DNA from: Cyanobacteriota bacterium
GTDB lineage: Bacteria > Cyanobacteriota > Cyanobacteriia > PCC-6307 > Cyanobiaceae
Direction of reading: 5' to 3'
Assembly (NCBI GenBank): GCA_026389335.1
Contig: JAPLIB010000001.1
Coordinates: forward strand, 1-49,808
DNA: 49,808 nt
Below, piece after piece: positions 8,866 through 17,562 of this stretch. The notes beneath the pieces are model-generated. The model saw only the letters and a program-made list of their open reading frames with translations, made no database searches and had not been told where the DNA came from. Numbering within the stretch: position 1 is the stretch's first letter; each line of letters opens with the position of its first letter. The translations under genes were made by a program, and so were the position numbers.

Positions 8866-10374
8866 GTGGTTCACAATGGTCCGACTGGTGCCCGTGACTT
8901 GAGCTCTTCCATCCCGCCGGCCACGGATCCGAACGCCGCCGCACCGAGTGATCGGCTCTGGTTGCGCTCGGAGCTGATGGGCACCCAGGTGATCACCCGC
9001 GACACCGGCCGCCGGCTGGGCGTGGTGGGCGAAGTGGTGGTGGATATCGACCGGCGTGAAGTGGTGGCCCTGGGGCTGCGGGACAACCCCCTCACCCGCT
9101 TCCTGCCGGGACTGCCCCGCTGGATGCCGCTGGAGGGCATCCGCCAGGTGGGCGATGTGATCCTGGTGGATACCGCTGATTCACTAGCGGAGGGCTTCAA
9201 CCCCGAGCGCTACAGCAAGGTGATCAACTGCCAGGTGGTCACCGAATCCGGGGCCCAGCTCGGCCGGGTACTGGGCTTCAGTTTTGACATCGAAACCGGC
9301 GAGCTCACCACCCTGGTGATCGGTGCCCTGGGAGTGCCCCTGCTGGGCGAAGGGGTGCTGAGCACCTGGGAACTGGCTGTGGGCGAAATCGTCAGCAGCG
9401 GCACCGACCGGATCATTGTTTACGAGGGAGCCGAAGAGAAACTCAAGCAACTCGGCACCGGCTTGCTGGAAAAACTCGGTATCGGCGGCGCAAGCTGGGA
9501 ACAGGAGGAGCGGGAGCGGTTCCGCAGTGGCGTCGTGCCGGCCGAGAACCAGCTACCGGCGGGCCAGCCCAGTGCCACCGAACAACGCCGCATCCAGCCG
9601 GCCACCAGTCGAGCCGTGGTGAGCGAAAACGAACTCGATTACATCGAACTGGAGGAGCGGCGCGAGCGCCAACCGCTGCGCCAGCGCCGCTATCTGGACG
9701 ACGATCTGGACGGCCCGGATCCCAGCCGCCGTGAGCCAGAACGGGACGACTTCAGCCGCGGTGACTTCCGAGGTGGTGACTTCAGTCGCGGTGGTGACGT
9801 CCGCAGTGGTGACTTCGCACCCAACGATGTTGAGCGACCCGATCGCGCCGGACGTGAGCGCGAACGCCGGGAGCTGGAGCGAGACGACCGCCCGGAGCTG
9901 GAGCGATTCGAACGGCAGCGGCGCGATCTGGAATGGCCAGATCGGGACCGGGAAGATGTCGGTCGTCGCGAAAGCGAACCCCTCCCCAGGATGGGCCGGC
10001 GCGACGAGGATCCGGCCGAGCGCCTGGAGCCGCCGCGGTGGCGCGAGCAGCCGTCTGTGAGCGAGCGGCTTGAATCCAGACCGGAGGATGGCTCATCAGG
10101 CCGCGATCTGGATTTCAACGAAGACCGGCAGCGTCAGGACAGCGGGTCCCGCAACCGCAGCGCTCCCCCCGAACGGGAGCAGTGGTCCCAGGATCGCCGC
10201 CCTCTGGCCGCGGAGCGCCCCTTACCAGGGGGCTCAGGAGCAGAGATGCCAGCAGACGAGGACAGCTTCCCCCCACCCCGCCGCCCCCTGGCCGCCGAGC
10301 CCAGGGGCTTCCGTGGCAGCACCGATACCGATCCGATCGATGTGGAACCCGAAGTGCTCGACGATCCCTGGTGA
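8866..10374 (+). CDS. PRC-barrel domain protein with long disordered Arg/Glu/Asp-rich tail
   Basis: The 502-residue protein has two PRC-barrel domains (about residues 25-95 and 105-180, both with the G-x-x-L-G-x-V turn, e.g. TGRRLGVVGEVVVD and SGAQLGRVLGFSFD). Its C-terminal half is highly charged and low in complexity, and includes a GDF-type pentapeptide repeat. PRC barrels are small beta domains that bind RNA or protein partners, as in photosynthetic reaction centre H subunit and RimM. A GTG at 8866, 8 bp after the smc stop, gives the longest frame; a TTG at 8899 is also possible. The tight linkage to smc implies co-transcription. The role is unknown; a link to chromosome or membrane organisation is only a guess from position. 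Confidence 0.8.
   Translation: MVHNGPTGARDLSSSIPPATDPNAAAPSDRLWLRSELMGTQVITRDTGRRLGVVGEVVVDIDRREVVALGLRDNPLTRFLPGLPRWMPLEGIRQVGDVILVDTADSLAEGFNPERYSKVINCQVVTESGAQLGRVLGFSFDIETGELTTLVIGALGVPLLGEGVLSTWELAVGEIVSSGTDRIIVYEGAEEKLKQLGTGLLEKLGIGGASWEQEERERFRSGVVPAENQLPAGQPSATEQRRIQPATSRAVVSENELDYIELEERRERQPLRQRRYLDDDLDGPDPSRREPERDDFSRGDFRGGDFSRGGDVRSGDFAPNDVERPDRAGRERERRELERDDRPELERFERQRRDLEWPDRDREDVGRRESEPLPRMGRRDEDPAERLEPPRWREQPSVSERLESRPEDGSSGRDLDFNEDRQRQDSGSRNRSAPPEREQWSQDRRPLAAERPLPGGSGAEMPADEDSFPPPRRPLAAEPRGFRGSTDTDPIDVEPEVLDDPW
9748..9816 (+). repeat. Degenerate 15-18 bp in-frame repeat coding GDF-type units in PRC-barrel gene
   Basis: Five imperfect units share the core ggtgacttc and code for DDFSR, GDFRG, GDFSRG, GDVRS and GDFAP. 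They lie in the disordered tail. Unit length is a multiple of three, so the frame is kept. Confidence 0.7.
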
Positions 10375-10399
10375 AGGGGTGATGGCCAGCGCCGCAAAT

Positions 10400-10882
10400 T
10401 CAGCGGGGCTGAAACTCAAGCGAAGCGGAGTTGACGCAGTAGCGCTGTCCCGTTGGCGCCGGCCCGTCGTTGAAGACATGACCGAGATGGGCATCACAGG
10501 CGCTGCAGCGGATCTCGGTGCGCACCATGCCATGACTGGAATCGGTGATCGTGGTGATTGAGCCCTGGTTCACCCCATCCCAGAAGCTGGGCCAGCCGGT
10601 GCCTGAATCGAACTTGGTGGCGGAGCTGAACAACTCGGCACCGCAGCAGACGCAGTGATAGAGCCCGGCATCCTTGCTCTTCCAGTAAGCCCCGCTGAAG
10701 GCCCGCTCGGTGCCGCCCTGGCGAGCCACACGAAACTGTTCGGGCGTGAGCTTCTGGCGCCACTCCTCCTCGTTGACACCACGGGCCAGCCCGCTGGCGA
10801 TACCGCAGGCGGAAGCGGCAGCCGCTTCAGAGCCGGGGACGCTGGACTCAGCGGTGATCTCGGGGGCGTCGCTGTCCTGCAT
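10400..10882 (-). CDS. msrB: Peptide-methionine (R)-S-oxide reductase MsrB
   Basis: MsrB repairs oxidised proteins by reducing methionine-R-sulfoxide with thioredoxin as usual donor. The 160-residue product contains the complete SelR domain: zinc-binding pairs C77/C80 and C126/C129, the signature SGTGWPSFW at about 93-101, the HLGHVF segment, and the catalytic cysteine C149 in RYCVNS. About 38 nonconserved residues precede the domain (start of homology [14 protein letters not shown]), so an internal start is possible. The gene is convergent with the PRC-barrel gene, with 25 bp between their stops. The LpxB-like gene lies 137 bp upstream on the same strand. Confidence 0.95.
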   Translation of the reverse strand: MQDSDAPEITAESSVPGSEAAAASACGIASGLARGVNEEEWRQKLTPEQFRVARQGGTERAFSGAYWKSKDAGLYHCVCCGAELFSSATKFDSGTGWPSFWDGVNQGSITTITDSSHGMVRTEIRCSACDAHLGHVFNDGPAPTGQRYCVNSASLEFQPR

Positions 10883-11019
10883 GGTGGAAGCACTCTCGGG
10901 ACGGATGGTGCGGCGATGCTAACCAGCCTGGTCAGCCAGGATCAGCTCCGGCGACAGGCTTGGCCAGCGTTGCGCTTCCGGCAGCGGCTCGGCCGCAGAA
11001 CGATGGCCCCAGCAGGGCC

Positions 11020-12429
11020 TCAGAACGGCTCCTGATCAGCGACGGCCGCCTGGGGCGTGATCGGTGACAGGGCGGTTTCCGGCAGGGAGGTCTCCGGCAG
11101 GGAAGCCTTGGGCCGCGAGGAGAGCGGCAGCAGCTCCTGCACCATGGCCGCCAGGGCGGCGACGGCGCCGGGCCGCCCCCGCAAGCTGCGTAGATCGTCG
11201 CGCATTCCCGCCAGCCGCTCTGGATGGGCCAGCCAATCCGCGGCCTCGGCCGCGATCGTCGCTGGCAGGATCGCCCCCACCCGCTCGGGCACCACGGCCC
11301 TACCCGCCGAGATGTTGGGCCAGGCCAGAAAACCCCGATGCCGCATCTGCCAGGCCGTGAGGGCCACCCCCAACAGAGGCCGCAGCAGGGGCAGGCGAGC
11401 CAGCAGACCCAACCAGCCGTCCCAGGCCTGCATCACGTGCAGATGTTGGGTGGGCACGAGCACGATCATCGGCAGCCCCAGGGCGCCGAGTTCGGCCGTG
11501 TTCGCCCCCACGGTGGTGAGCGCCAGACGGCACTGGCTCAGGGCCCCATGGGCGGGATGCTCCTGATGCAACAGGATCTCCGTGCCGGCGGCGGTCCGCA
11601 ACAGCTCGCCGCTGCGGCTGGGCACACCGGCGGCGTAGTGGCCCGCCACCGGGTTGGCCGCTCCCGCGTAGGCCAGCAGCTCCGCCACTGAGGTGGTCGG
11701 AGCCACCGGCAGCAGAAAGCTGCAGCCGGGACGCAGGGCCGCCAGGCGGTCGGCCGTCTCCAGCAGGAACGGCACACCCACCTGCAGCTTGGCCCGCTTC
11801 GAACCCGGCAGCAGGGCCACCCATTCACCGGCAGCTAACGGGGCAGCCTGGCGGGCCGACTCGGAGAGATCAGCCATCAGATCACCCACCTCCTTGGATC
11901 GGGGGTGCCAGCGCTTACCCAGACGAGCCGCCGCCACTGGCCCCATCACCGCGATGCGATCGTTCCAGCGGGGCCAGCGCGCCACCCACTCGGCATAGGT
12001 GAGGTGGCGATAGCCCAGCCGCGCCGAGAGCAGCACGCTCCAGAACTGATCGCCGCCGAGGAACACCACCACCCCCTGGCGGGGCCAGGGGCCATGGCGG
12101 GCGGGCCGCAGCAGCAGCCACCAGAAGCGTGCCGCCGGCAGCACCTGTTCAAACAGGTCCCAGCGCCGGGCCACCCGAGCCTCCTGACCGGTGGCATTCG
12201 GACAGGGCACCAGCACCAGCCGCAAGGTGACTGGAGCCTGCGGCTGGCGCGGGCGCAGAGGGAGTTGGGCGTGGAGCCGCTCGGCCAGGGGCCTCACCCA
12301 GGTGCTGAGTTCACCGGGCCCATTGCTGACCAAGACAATGGCCGACTCTGCACCAGGGCGCCCAGAAAAAGCCCGGAGGGGAACAGGATGCTGGCCCGTG
12401 ACGGGGAACTGGCCTGGCGCCTGGCCCAC
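11020..12429 (-). CDS. LpxB-like (lipid-A-disaccharide synthase-related) glycosyltransferase-fold protein
   Basis: Residues from about 35 on show a GT-B-like pattern: an N-terminal VLVSNGPGELSTW motif, then VVVFLGGDQFWSVLL, and WVALLPGSKRAKL in the C-terminal half. This is the pattern of the cyanobacterial protein family annotated as lipid-A-disaccharide synthase related; these are distinct from canonical LpxB and their substrate is not established. The open frame extends to 12495 but its first 20 residues would be encoded by the tRNA-Leu gene; the GTG at 12427-12429 is the first start clear of the tRNA. Homology starts about 33 residues later, so an even later start is possible. The C-terminus carries a small ASLPE/TSLPE repeat (about 11074-11110) and a Pro/Ser-rich tail. 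Confidence 0.7.
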   Translation of the reverse strand: MGQAPGQFPVTGQHPVPLRAFSGRPGAESAIVLVSNGPGELSTWVRPLAERLHAQLPLRPRQPQAPVTLRLVLVPCPNATGQEARVARRWDLFEQVLPAARFWWLLLRPARHGPWPRQGVVVFLGGDQFWSVLLSARLGYRHLTYAEWVARWPRWNDRIAVMGPVAAARLGKRWHPRSKEVGDLMADLSESARQAAPLAAGEWVALLPGSKRAKLQVGVPFLLETADRLAALRPGCSFLLPVAPTTSVAELLAYAGAANPVAGHYAAGVPSRSGELLRTAAGTEILLHQEHPAHGALSQCRLALTTVGANTAELGALGLPMIVLVPTQHLHVMQAWDGWLGLLARLPLLRPLLGVALTAWQMRHRGFLAWPNISAGRAVVPERVGAILPATIAAEAADWLAHPERLAGMRDDLRSLRGRPGAVAALAAMVQELLPLSSRPKASLPETSLPETALSPITPQAAVADQEPF

Positions 12430-12445
12430 TTGGGGAAAAGAAGAA

Positions 12446-12527
12446 TGCGGATGGCGAGACTTGAACTCGCAAGGCCGAAGCCACACGCCCCTCAAACGTG
12501 CGTGTCTACCAATTCCACCACATCCGC
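12446..12527 (-). tRNA. tRNA-Leu (anticodon GAG)
   Basis: Reading the minus strand, the 82-nt RNA folds into a type II tRNA. The acceptor stem is GCGGATG/CATCCGC with discriminator A. The D arm is GTGGAATTGGTAGACAC, and the anticodon stem CACGT/GCGTG encloses the loop TTGAGGG (anticodon GAG). A long variable arm around GGCTTCGGCC follows, and the T arm is GCGAG-TTCAAGT-CTCGC. The long variable arm fits leucine. No CCA is encoded. An AT-rich TATATT lies about 55 nt upstream (12582-12587) and could be a -10 element, but no clear -35 was found. Confidence 0.95.
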
Positions 12528-13020
12528 GTGGTTACGGCGCAAGCCGCAGGATCACGGCGGAAGCCGCTCACCTTGAGCAATATACCCATCGCCCGATCAC
12601 GGCCGGCCCGGCACGATCAGCCCCATCCGGCCGTACGGCCCGATCCCGATCCAGGCCGGTGGCCGCCGCCTTGCCGTGGCATGCACCTTTGCTGGCGGGT
12701 CAGCGACTTCCGCCCCGTGGCGCCGGGGGCCTCACCTGGAGATCCCCGCACCAGGCTGGGGCTTGATGGCCCCGAGGACTCTGTGGGGGGCAATCTCACG
12801 TCCCTGCCCTGGCCTGACTGGGCTGGGCCGAACCAGTGCTTTGGCACCCCGGTGAACATCGCCAAGCCTGATCGATCCTCAATAGCTGGGTTGAGGCCAG
12901 GGCGGATCCCAGCGAGGCCGATCTGCCCCTGGCCTGGCGCTGCCCTGGCGGCTGGGGGGCGCGAGTGAGCGCTGATACAGTCCCTCACCGGCCCGCCCCG
13001 GTCCCCGCCGCTCCGCCCGG
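12528..13020. other. Intergenic region without recognised gene
   Basis: This stretch lies between tRNA-Leu and accC and must hold the promoters of both. An open frame crosses it on the plus strand from inside the tRNA, but its product (Arg/Pro-rich) shows no recognisable motif or ribosome binding site. No strong hairpin or repeat was seen. Confidence 0.6.
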
Positions 13021-14376
<1,356 letters not shown>

Positions 14377-14706
14377 TCAGGCCAGGGCCTGGGAACGCAG
14401 CAACGCCTGGGTGAGCAGGCCCTGCTGGCCCACCAGCAGTTCCCGCAGCAGGCTGATCAGACCCACCCAGACCACGGGCGTCACATCCACCCCACCGATG
14501 GGCTGAATCAGGCGACGGGTGACAGCCAGCAGCGGCTCGGTCGGGGCACCCACCACCCACATCACCCCCTGGCTGAGATCGACGCGGGGATACCAGGTGA
14601 GCACGATGCGGAACAGGAACAGCAGGGTCCAGACGGCCAGTCCCAGGGCCAGGGCGAGATGCAGACCTGGCAGCAGAGCCAGCAACAGGGGGGCCGATGC
14701 CGTCAC
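14377..14706 (-). CDS. YggT family membrane protein
   Basis: This 109-residue protein has two or three hydrophobic segments and the YggT signature: FRIVLTWYPRVDLSQ, then APTEPLLAVTRRLIQPIGGVDVTPVV, in which the P-x-R-R-x-I-P-P-x-G-G-x-D pattern is clear. YggT/YlmG proteins affect thylakoid or nucleoid organisation in cyanobacteria and chloroplasts and Z-ring placement in Gram-positives. It starts with GTG (14704-14706). Its position between accC and psbX is, from memory, a conserved arrangement in picocyanobacteria. Confidence 0.9.
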   Translation of the reverse strand: MTASAPLLLALLPGLHLALALGLAVWTLLFLFRIVLTWYPRVDLSQGVMWVVGAPTEPLLAVTRRLIQPIGGVDVTPVVWVGLISLLRELLVGQQGLLTQALLRSQALA

Positions 14707-14791
14707 AAAGCTCTAAGCAGATGGGCCTGAAGCGTAGGAAGTCGAGGTCGCTGCTTAGGATCACGCCAACGCCTTGCCGCCTCCAAGCGCC

Positions 14792-14914
14792 ATGACCCCA
14801 TCCCTGGCCAACTTCCTCAGCAGTCTCTTCTGGGGCGCCGTGATCGTGGTCGTGCCCATCAGCATTGCCCTGGTCCTGATCAGCCAGAACGACCAGCTGG
14901 ACCGACGCCTCTGA
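14792..14914 (+). CDS. psbX: Photosystem II reaction centre protein PsbX
   Basis: The 40-residue open frame codes for a single-helix protein: a short N-terminal [12 protein letters not shown], a membrane segment [17 protein letters not shown], and a polar tail QNDQLDRRL. This matches PsbX of cyanobacteria in length and pattern (family form MTPSLxNFLxSLxxG). PsbX sits at the edge of the photosystem II core near cytochrome b559 and influences quinone turnover. A possible -10 (TAGGAT) is at 14756-14761. Ycf66 follows 105 bp later. Confidence 0.93.
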   Translation: MTPSLANFLSSLFWGAVIVVVPISIALVLISQNDQLDRRL

Positions 14915-15019
14915 ATCCGGCACCTGCCCTTGGCCCAGCGCGGCTGGTTCCAAACCGCTCGACTGCCTAGACCCGACTGCCTAGAGTGGTCTGACGCATC
15001 CGCTGCTGAGGGAACCGCC

Positions 15020-16030
15020 TTGGTCAATGCTTCTCTCAATTGGGCCAGCATCGTTGGCATCGTGCTGGCCGTAGGCGGAGCGTTCCTCTATTTCATGAGG
15101 AACTTCAAACCAGCCCTGGCCCGCGACTACGACGTCTTCTTCGCGGCCGTGGGCCTGCTTTGCGGCGGCATCCTCTTCTTCCAAGGCTGGCGCCTCGACC
15201 CGATCCTGCAATTCGGCCAGTTCCTGCTGGCCGGCACCACCGTCTTCTTCGCCTACGAGAGTGTGCGCCTGCGCGGTGTCACCACCGAGCAGGCCCGCCG
15301 CTCCTCCTTCTTTGAGGACGAGGAACCAGCTCCCTTCCGCCCCCGCGGCGGCCTCGGTGGCGGCAGGGACTGGGAACAGGAGAACGAACGGTTCGCCGAA
15401 CCCGAACCGATCCGGCGCCGGATTCCGAACCGCGACGACGAACCCGAAGATTTTTACCGCCCCCGCCGCCCCAGCCGGGCCGCCATCCCTGAGCGGGCGG
15501 CCAGTCGCGGCGCTGGCGACAGCGACGACTGGGATCGCCCCGGCCGCGAAGCGTCCGGTGACCGCCCCGAACGGGGCAGCGCAAACCGCGATCTTGAACC
15601 AGGCGCGCGTCCCAGAAGTGCGGATGCTCCCACCCGCTACTCCACAACCACCAGCCGCAGCGCTGCCAGTGATTTTGGCGCCCGCCGCCGCGATCGGGAC
15701 GTCAGTGCCGAATCCCGTCGTGGCAGCCGCCCCGTGGCCAGCAGCGACAGCCTGCCCCGCTCCAGTCGCCGGCCTGGCGAAGCGGCGGATCGGCCCGGTG
15801 CCCGCACCTATGGCGCCACCGAAGCGATGCCCAAGGGTGTCCCCCAGGGCTCTCCCCTCGGGGGGGCCGCCCGGCCCACCCCCAAGACCGGCGTCAGTGA
15901 TGCCGACTTCTCCCCCCTGGATGGCCAGCCCTCCCGAACCCGACCCAACCCCGCGAGCGCCCCAGCCACCAGCCCGGTCAGCAAGCCCAGCGGTTCAGTC
16001 CTGGACAACACGTCTCGCTTCGACGACTGA
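15020..16030 (+). CDS. ycf66: Ycf66 family protein with long disordered C-terminal tail
   Basis: The N-terminal ~95 residues carry three hydrophobic segments (WASIVGIVLAVGGAFLYF, FFAAVGLLCGGILFF, LLAGTTVFFAYES) and the Ycf66 core with RNFKPALARDYDVFF, WRLDPILQFGQ and VRLRGVTTEQARRS. Ycf66 is a chloroplast/cyanobacterial protein of unknown function. The remaining ~240 residues are Arg/Asp/Pro/Ser-rich and probably disordered. The start is taken as TTG at 15020, where homology begins (VNASLNWASIVG); a frame upstream to 14930 exists but is not conserved. The ORF end is followed within about 40 bp by the first of two lipoprotein genes. Confidence 0.88.
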   Translation: MVNASLNWASIVGIVLAVGGAFLYFMRNFKPALARDYDVFFAAVGLLCGGILFFQGWRLDPILQFGQFLLAGTTVFFAYESVRLRGVTTEQARRSSFFEDEEPAPFRPRGGLGGGRDWEQENERFAEPEPIRRRIPNRDDEPEDFYRPRRPSRAAIPERAASRGAGDSDDWDRPGREASGDRPERGSANRDLEPGARPRSADAPTRYSTTTSRSAASDFGARRRDRDVSAESRRGSRPVASSDSLPRSSRRPGEAADRPGARTYGATEAMPKGVPQGSPLGGAARPTPKTGVSDADFSPLDGQPSRTRPNPASAPATSPVSKPSGSVLDNTSRFDD

Positions 16031-16070
16031 ACGCCTCTGGCCCGCTCGCCGAGGAATTGCCGCCTGGTCG

Positions 16071-16625
16071 TTGCCTCGACTGGGCGGTTTGATGCTGACG
16101 GCCTCGCTGCTGATCACCCTGGCGGGATGCGGCAGCTGGAGCTGGGGACGCCGCAGCGCCGGCCCCAGCGGCCTGGGGGATGGCAATCGTCAAGATCCAG
16201 CCCTGAGCGGCAACGGCCGTGTTCTGGCCAGCATTGTCGAACGGGGGGGCCGGGAGACGGTGATCCTGCAGGAGCAACCATCGGGCCGTCTGCTGCCTCT
16301 CGGGCCACTGCAGCGCCAGCAACCACACCGCTCTCCGTCGCTCAGCTGGAATGGTCGCTATCTCGCCGTACTGGTGCAGCAGGGGGGGCGACGCCTGGCG
16401 GTGATCGAAGACCGGGCCACCGGCCGACTGCACCGTCTGCCCCTGCCTGCGGACCTGGAGCCCCAGCGGCTGAGCCTGGCCCCGGATGGTCGCCGCTTGG
16501 CGATTGAGGTGGTTCGCAGCGGCCGTGCGGTAGTGCAGATGTTTGATCTGGCCGGCCTGCTGGAAGCCGACCTGCCCGGCGGCCTGCCAGCCACGGGTGG
16601 CGAACCAGCCGCGCCCCAGCCGTGA
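16071..16625 (+). CDS. TolB-like half-propeller lipoprotein (first of tandem pair)
   Basis: A lipoprotein signal ends in the lipobox LAGC (SLLITLAGCGSW). The mature part contains about three beta-propeller-like PD40 repeats, visible as LSGNGRVLASIV..., LSWNGRYLAVLV..., LSLAPDGRRLAIEV..., each followed by a V-I/L-x-D strand. This resembles TolB/WD40-like propellers but holds too few blades for a closed ring. The start is uncertain: TTG at 16071 gives an n-region with arginine, ATG at 16092 has none. The stop overlaps the start of the next, similar gene, so the two are coupled. Known to me only as a hypothetical lipoprotein of picocyanobacteria. Confidence 0.7.
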   Translation: MPRLGGLMLTASLLITLAGCGSWSWGRRSAGPSGLGDGNRQDPALSGNGRVLASIVERGGRETVILQEQPSGRLLPLGPLQRQQPHRSPSLSWNGRYLAVLVQQGGRRLAVIEDRATGRLHRLPLPADLEPQRLSLAPDGRRLAIEVVRSGRAVVQMFDLAGLLEADLPGGLPATGGEPAAPQP

Positions 16626-17152
16626 TGGAGCCGCAGCCGCGCCCGCCGGAAATGAGATCTCCATTATTACTACGGTTCGCCGTGCTGGGGTGCAGCAGCC
16701 TGATCGGCCTCAGTCTGGGTGGCTGCCTGGGGGAGATGGCCACCCCCATGGGAGGCCTGGATCGCCAACTGGAGCAGGCTGGCAGCAGCCAGGCGCCGGC
16801 CCTGGCTGGCCGTTGGCTCGCCCTGATCGGCGGCCGCGGTGGCCGCGACCAGGTGCTGCTCGTGGACGTGGAGCGGGCCTTGCCAGTGCCGCTACCGGGC
16901 TTGAACCGCCCCGATGCCCAGCCCCTCAGCGTGGCGGTGAGTCGGGACGGCAACCGCCTGGCCGTGGTGCGCCAGCTGGACGGCCGCACCGAACTGGTGC
17001 TTTATCGCCGCGAGCTGATGGCGCTTGAAACCATCGCCATGCAGCCCGCCGGCGTCCCGAGGCGGGTGAGCCTGCGCGCTGACGGCCGGGAGCTGGCGGT
17101 GGAAGTGAGCCGGGGCGGCCACTGGCAGATTGACCTGATCGCCATCCCCTGA
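16622..17152 (+). CDS. TolB-like half-propeller lipoprotein (second of tandem pair)
   Basis: The 176-residue product has a lipoprotein signal (SSLIGLSLGGC, lipobox LGGC near residue 35) and again about three PD40-like repeats: LAGRWLALIGGRGGRDQVLLVD, VSRDGNRLAVVRQLDGRTELVLY and LRADGRELAVEVSRGGHWQIDLI. The same blade pattern as in the preceding gene points to duplication of an ancestral half-propeller. Either GTG at 16622 or ATG at 16625 can serve as start; both overlap the upstream stop. The two products may together form a larger propeller in the periplasm or thylakoid lumen (inference). Confidence 0.75.
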   Translation: MMEPQPRPPEMRSPLLLRFAVLGCSSLIGLSLGGCLGEMATPMGGLDRQLEQAGSSQAPALAGRWLALIGGRGGRDQVLLVDVERALPVPLPGLNRPDAQPLSVAVSRDGNRLAVVRQLDGRTELVLYRRELMALETIAMQPAGVPRRVSLRADGRELAVEVSRGGHWQIDLIAIP

Positions 17153-17294
17153 AGCGAACCGCGCCCCAGCCCCGGGGGACCTGGGGGAACAGTGCATTCA
17201 GCAGCAGGGATCAGGCTCGAGTGCGCGCATCGGCAAGCGATGCTCGTTCGTGGCTGCTCGCATCCGTGGCCGAATCCGGCCCTGGGGGAGCGGA

Positions 17295-17558
17295 TCAGGG
17301 CACCAGGCCGGCCCAGTGCAGGAAGGTGTCCCCCGTCAAGGTCTCGATCAGCAGCACCGCCACAAAACCGAGCATGGCGAAGCGCCCGTTGACCCGCTCG
17401 GCGTAGGCACTCCAGCCGAAGGCCGGCACGTCGTTGGTGGTGGCACTGGTGGCCCTGAGAGGCTCCTGACTTGGCTTGCGACCCGCCTTTTCGGCTTGAT
17501 CTGGACCCTCAGCCTCAGGGGAGGCGGGAGAGGCGGGTTGGCCCGGGGACTCGCTCAT
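17295..17558 (-). CDS. hli: High-light-inducible protein (HLIP), chlorophyll-binding
   Basis: The 87-residue protein ends in a single membrane helix with the chlorophyll a/b-binding motif ERVNGRFAMLGFVAVLLIE (E, N and R ligands in place), as in Hli/Scp proteins that bind chlorophyll and carotenoid under light stress. The first ~55 residues are Ser/Pro/Glu-rich, longer than in the smallest HLIPs. The ATG at 17556-17558 begins 4 bp after the stop of the ABC exporter gene upstream, so both lie on one message. An in-frame extension further upstream into the ABC gene is not needed. Confidence 0.93.
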   Translation of the reverse strand: MSESPGQPASPASPEAEGPDQAEKAGRKPSQEPLRATSATTNDVPAFGWSAYAERVNGRFAMLGFVAVLLIETLTGDTFLHWAGLVP

Positions 17559-17562
17559 CGAT

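Noticed and set aside
12498-12968. 156-codon frame between tRNA-Leu and accC
   Set aside because: It starts inside the tRNA (antisense), is Pro/Arg-rich and has no ribosome binding site or recognisable motif.
15261-16070. Long plus-strand frame overlapping ycf66 before the lipoprotein gene
   Set aside because: The upstream part is an out-of-frame reading of the ycf66 tail; only the part from about 16071 has a lipoprotein signal and propeller repeats.
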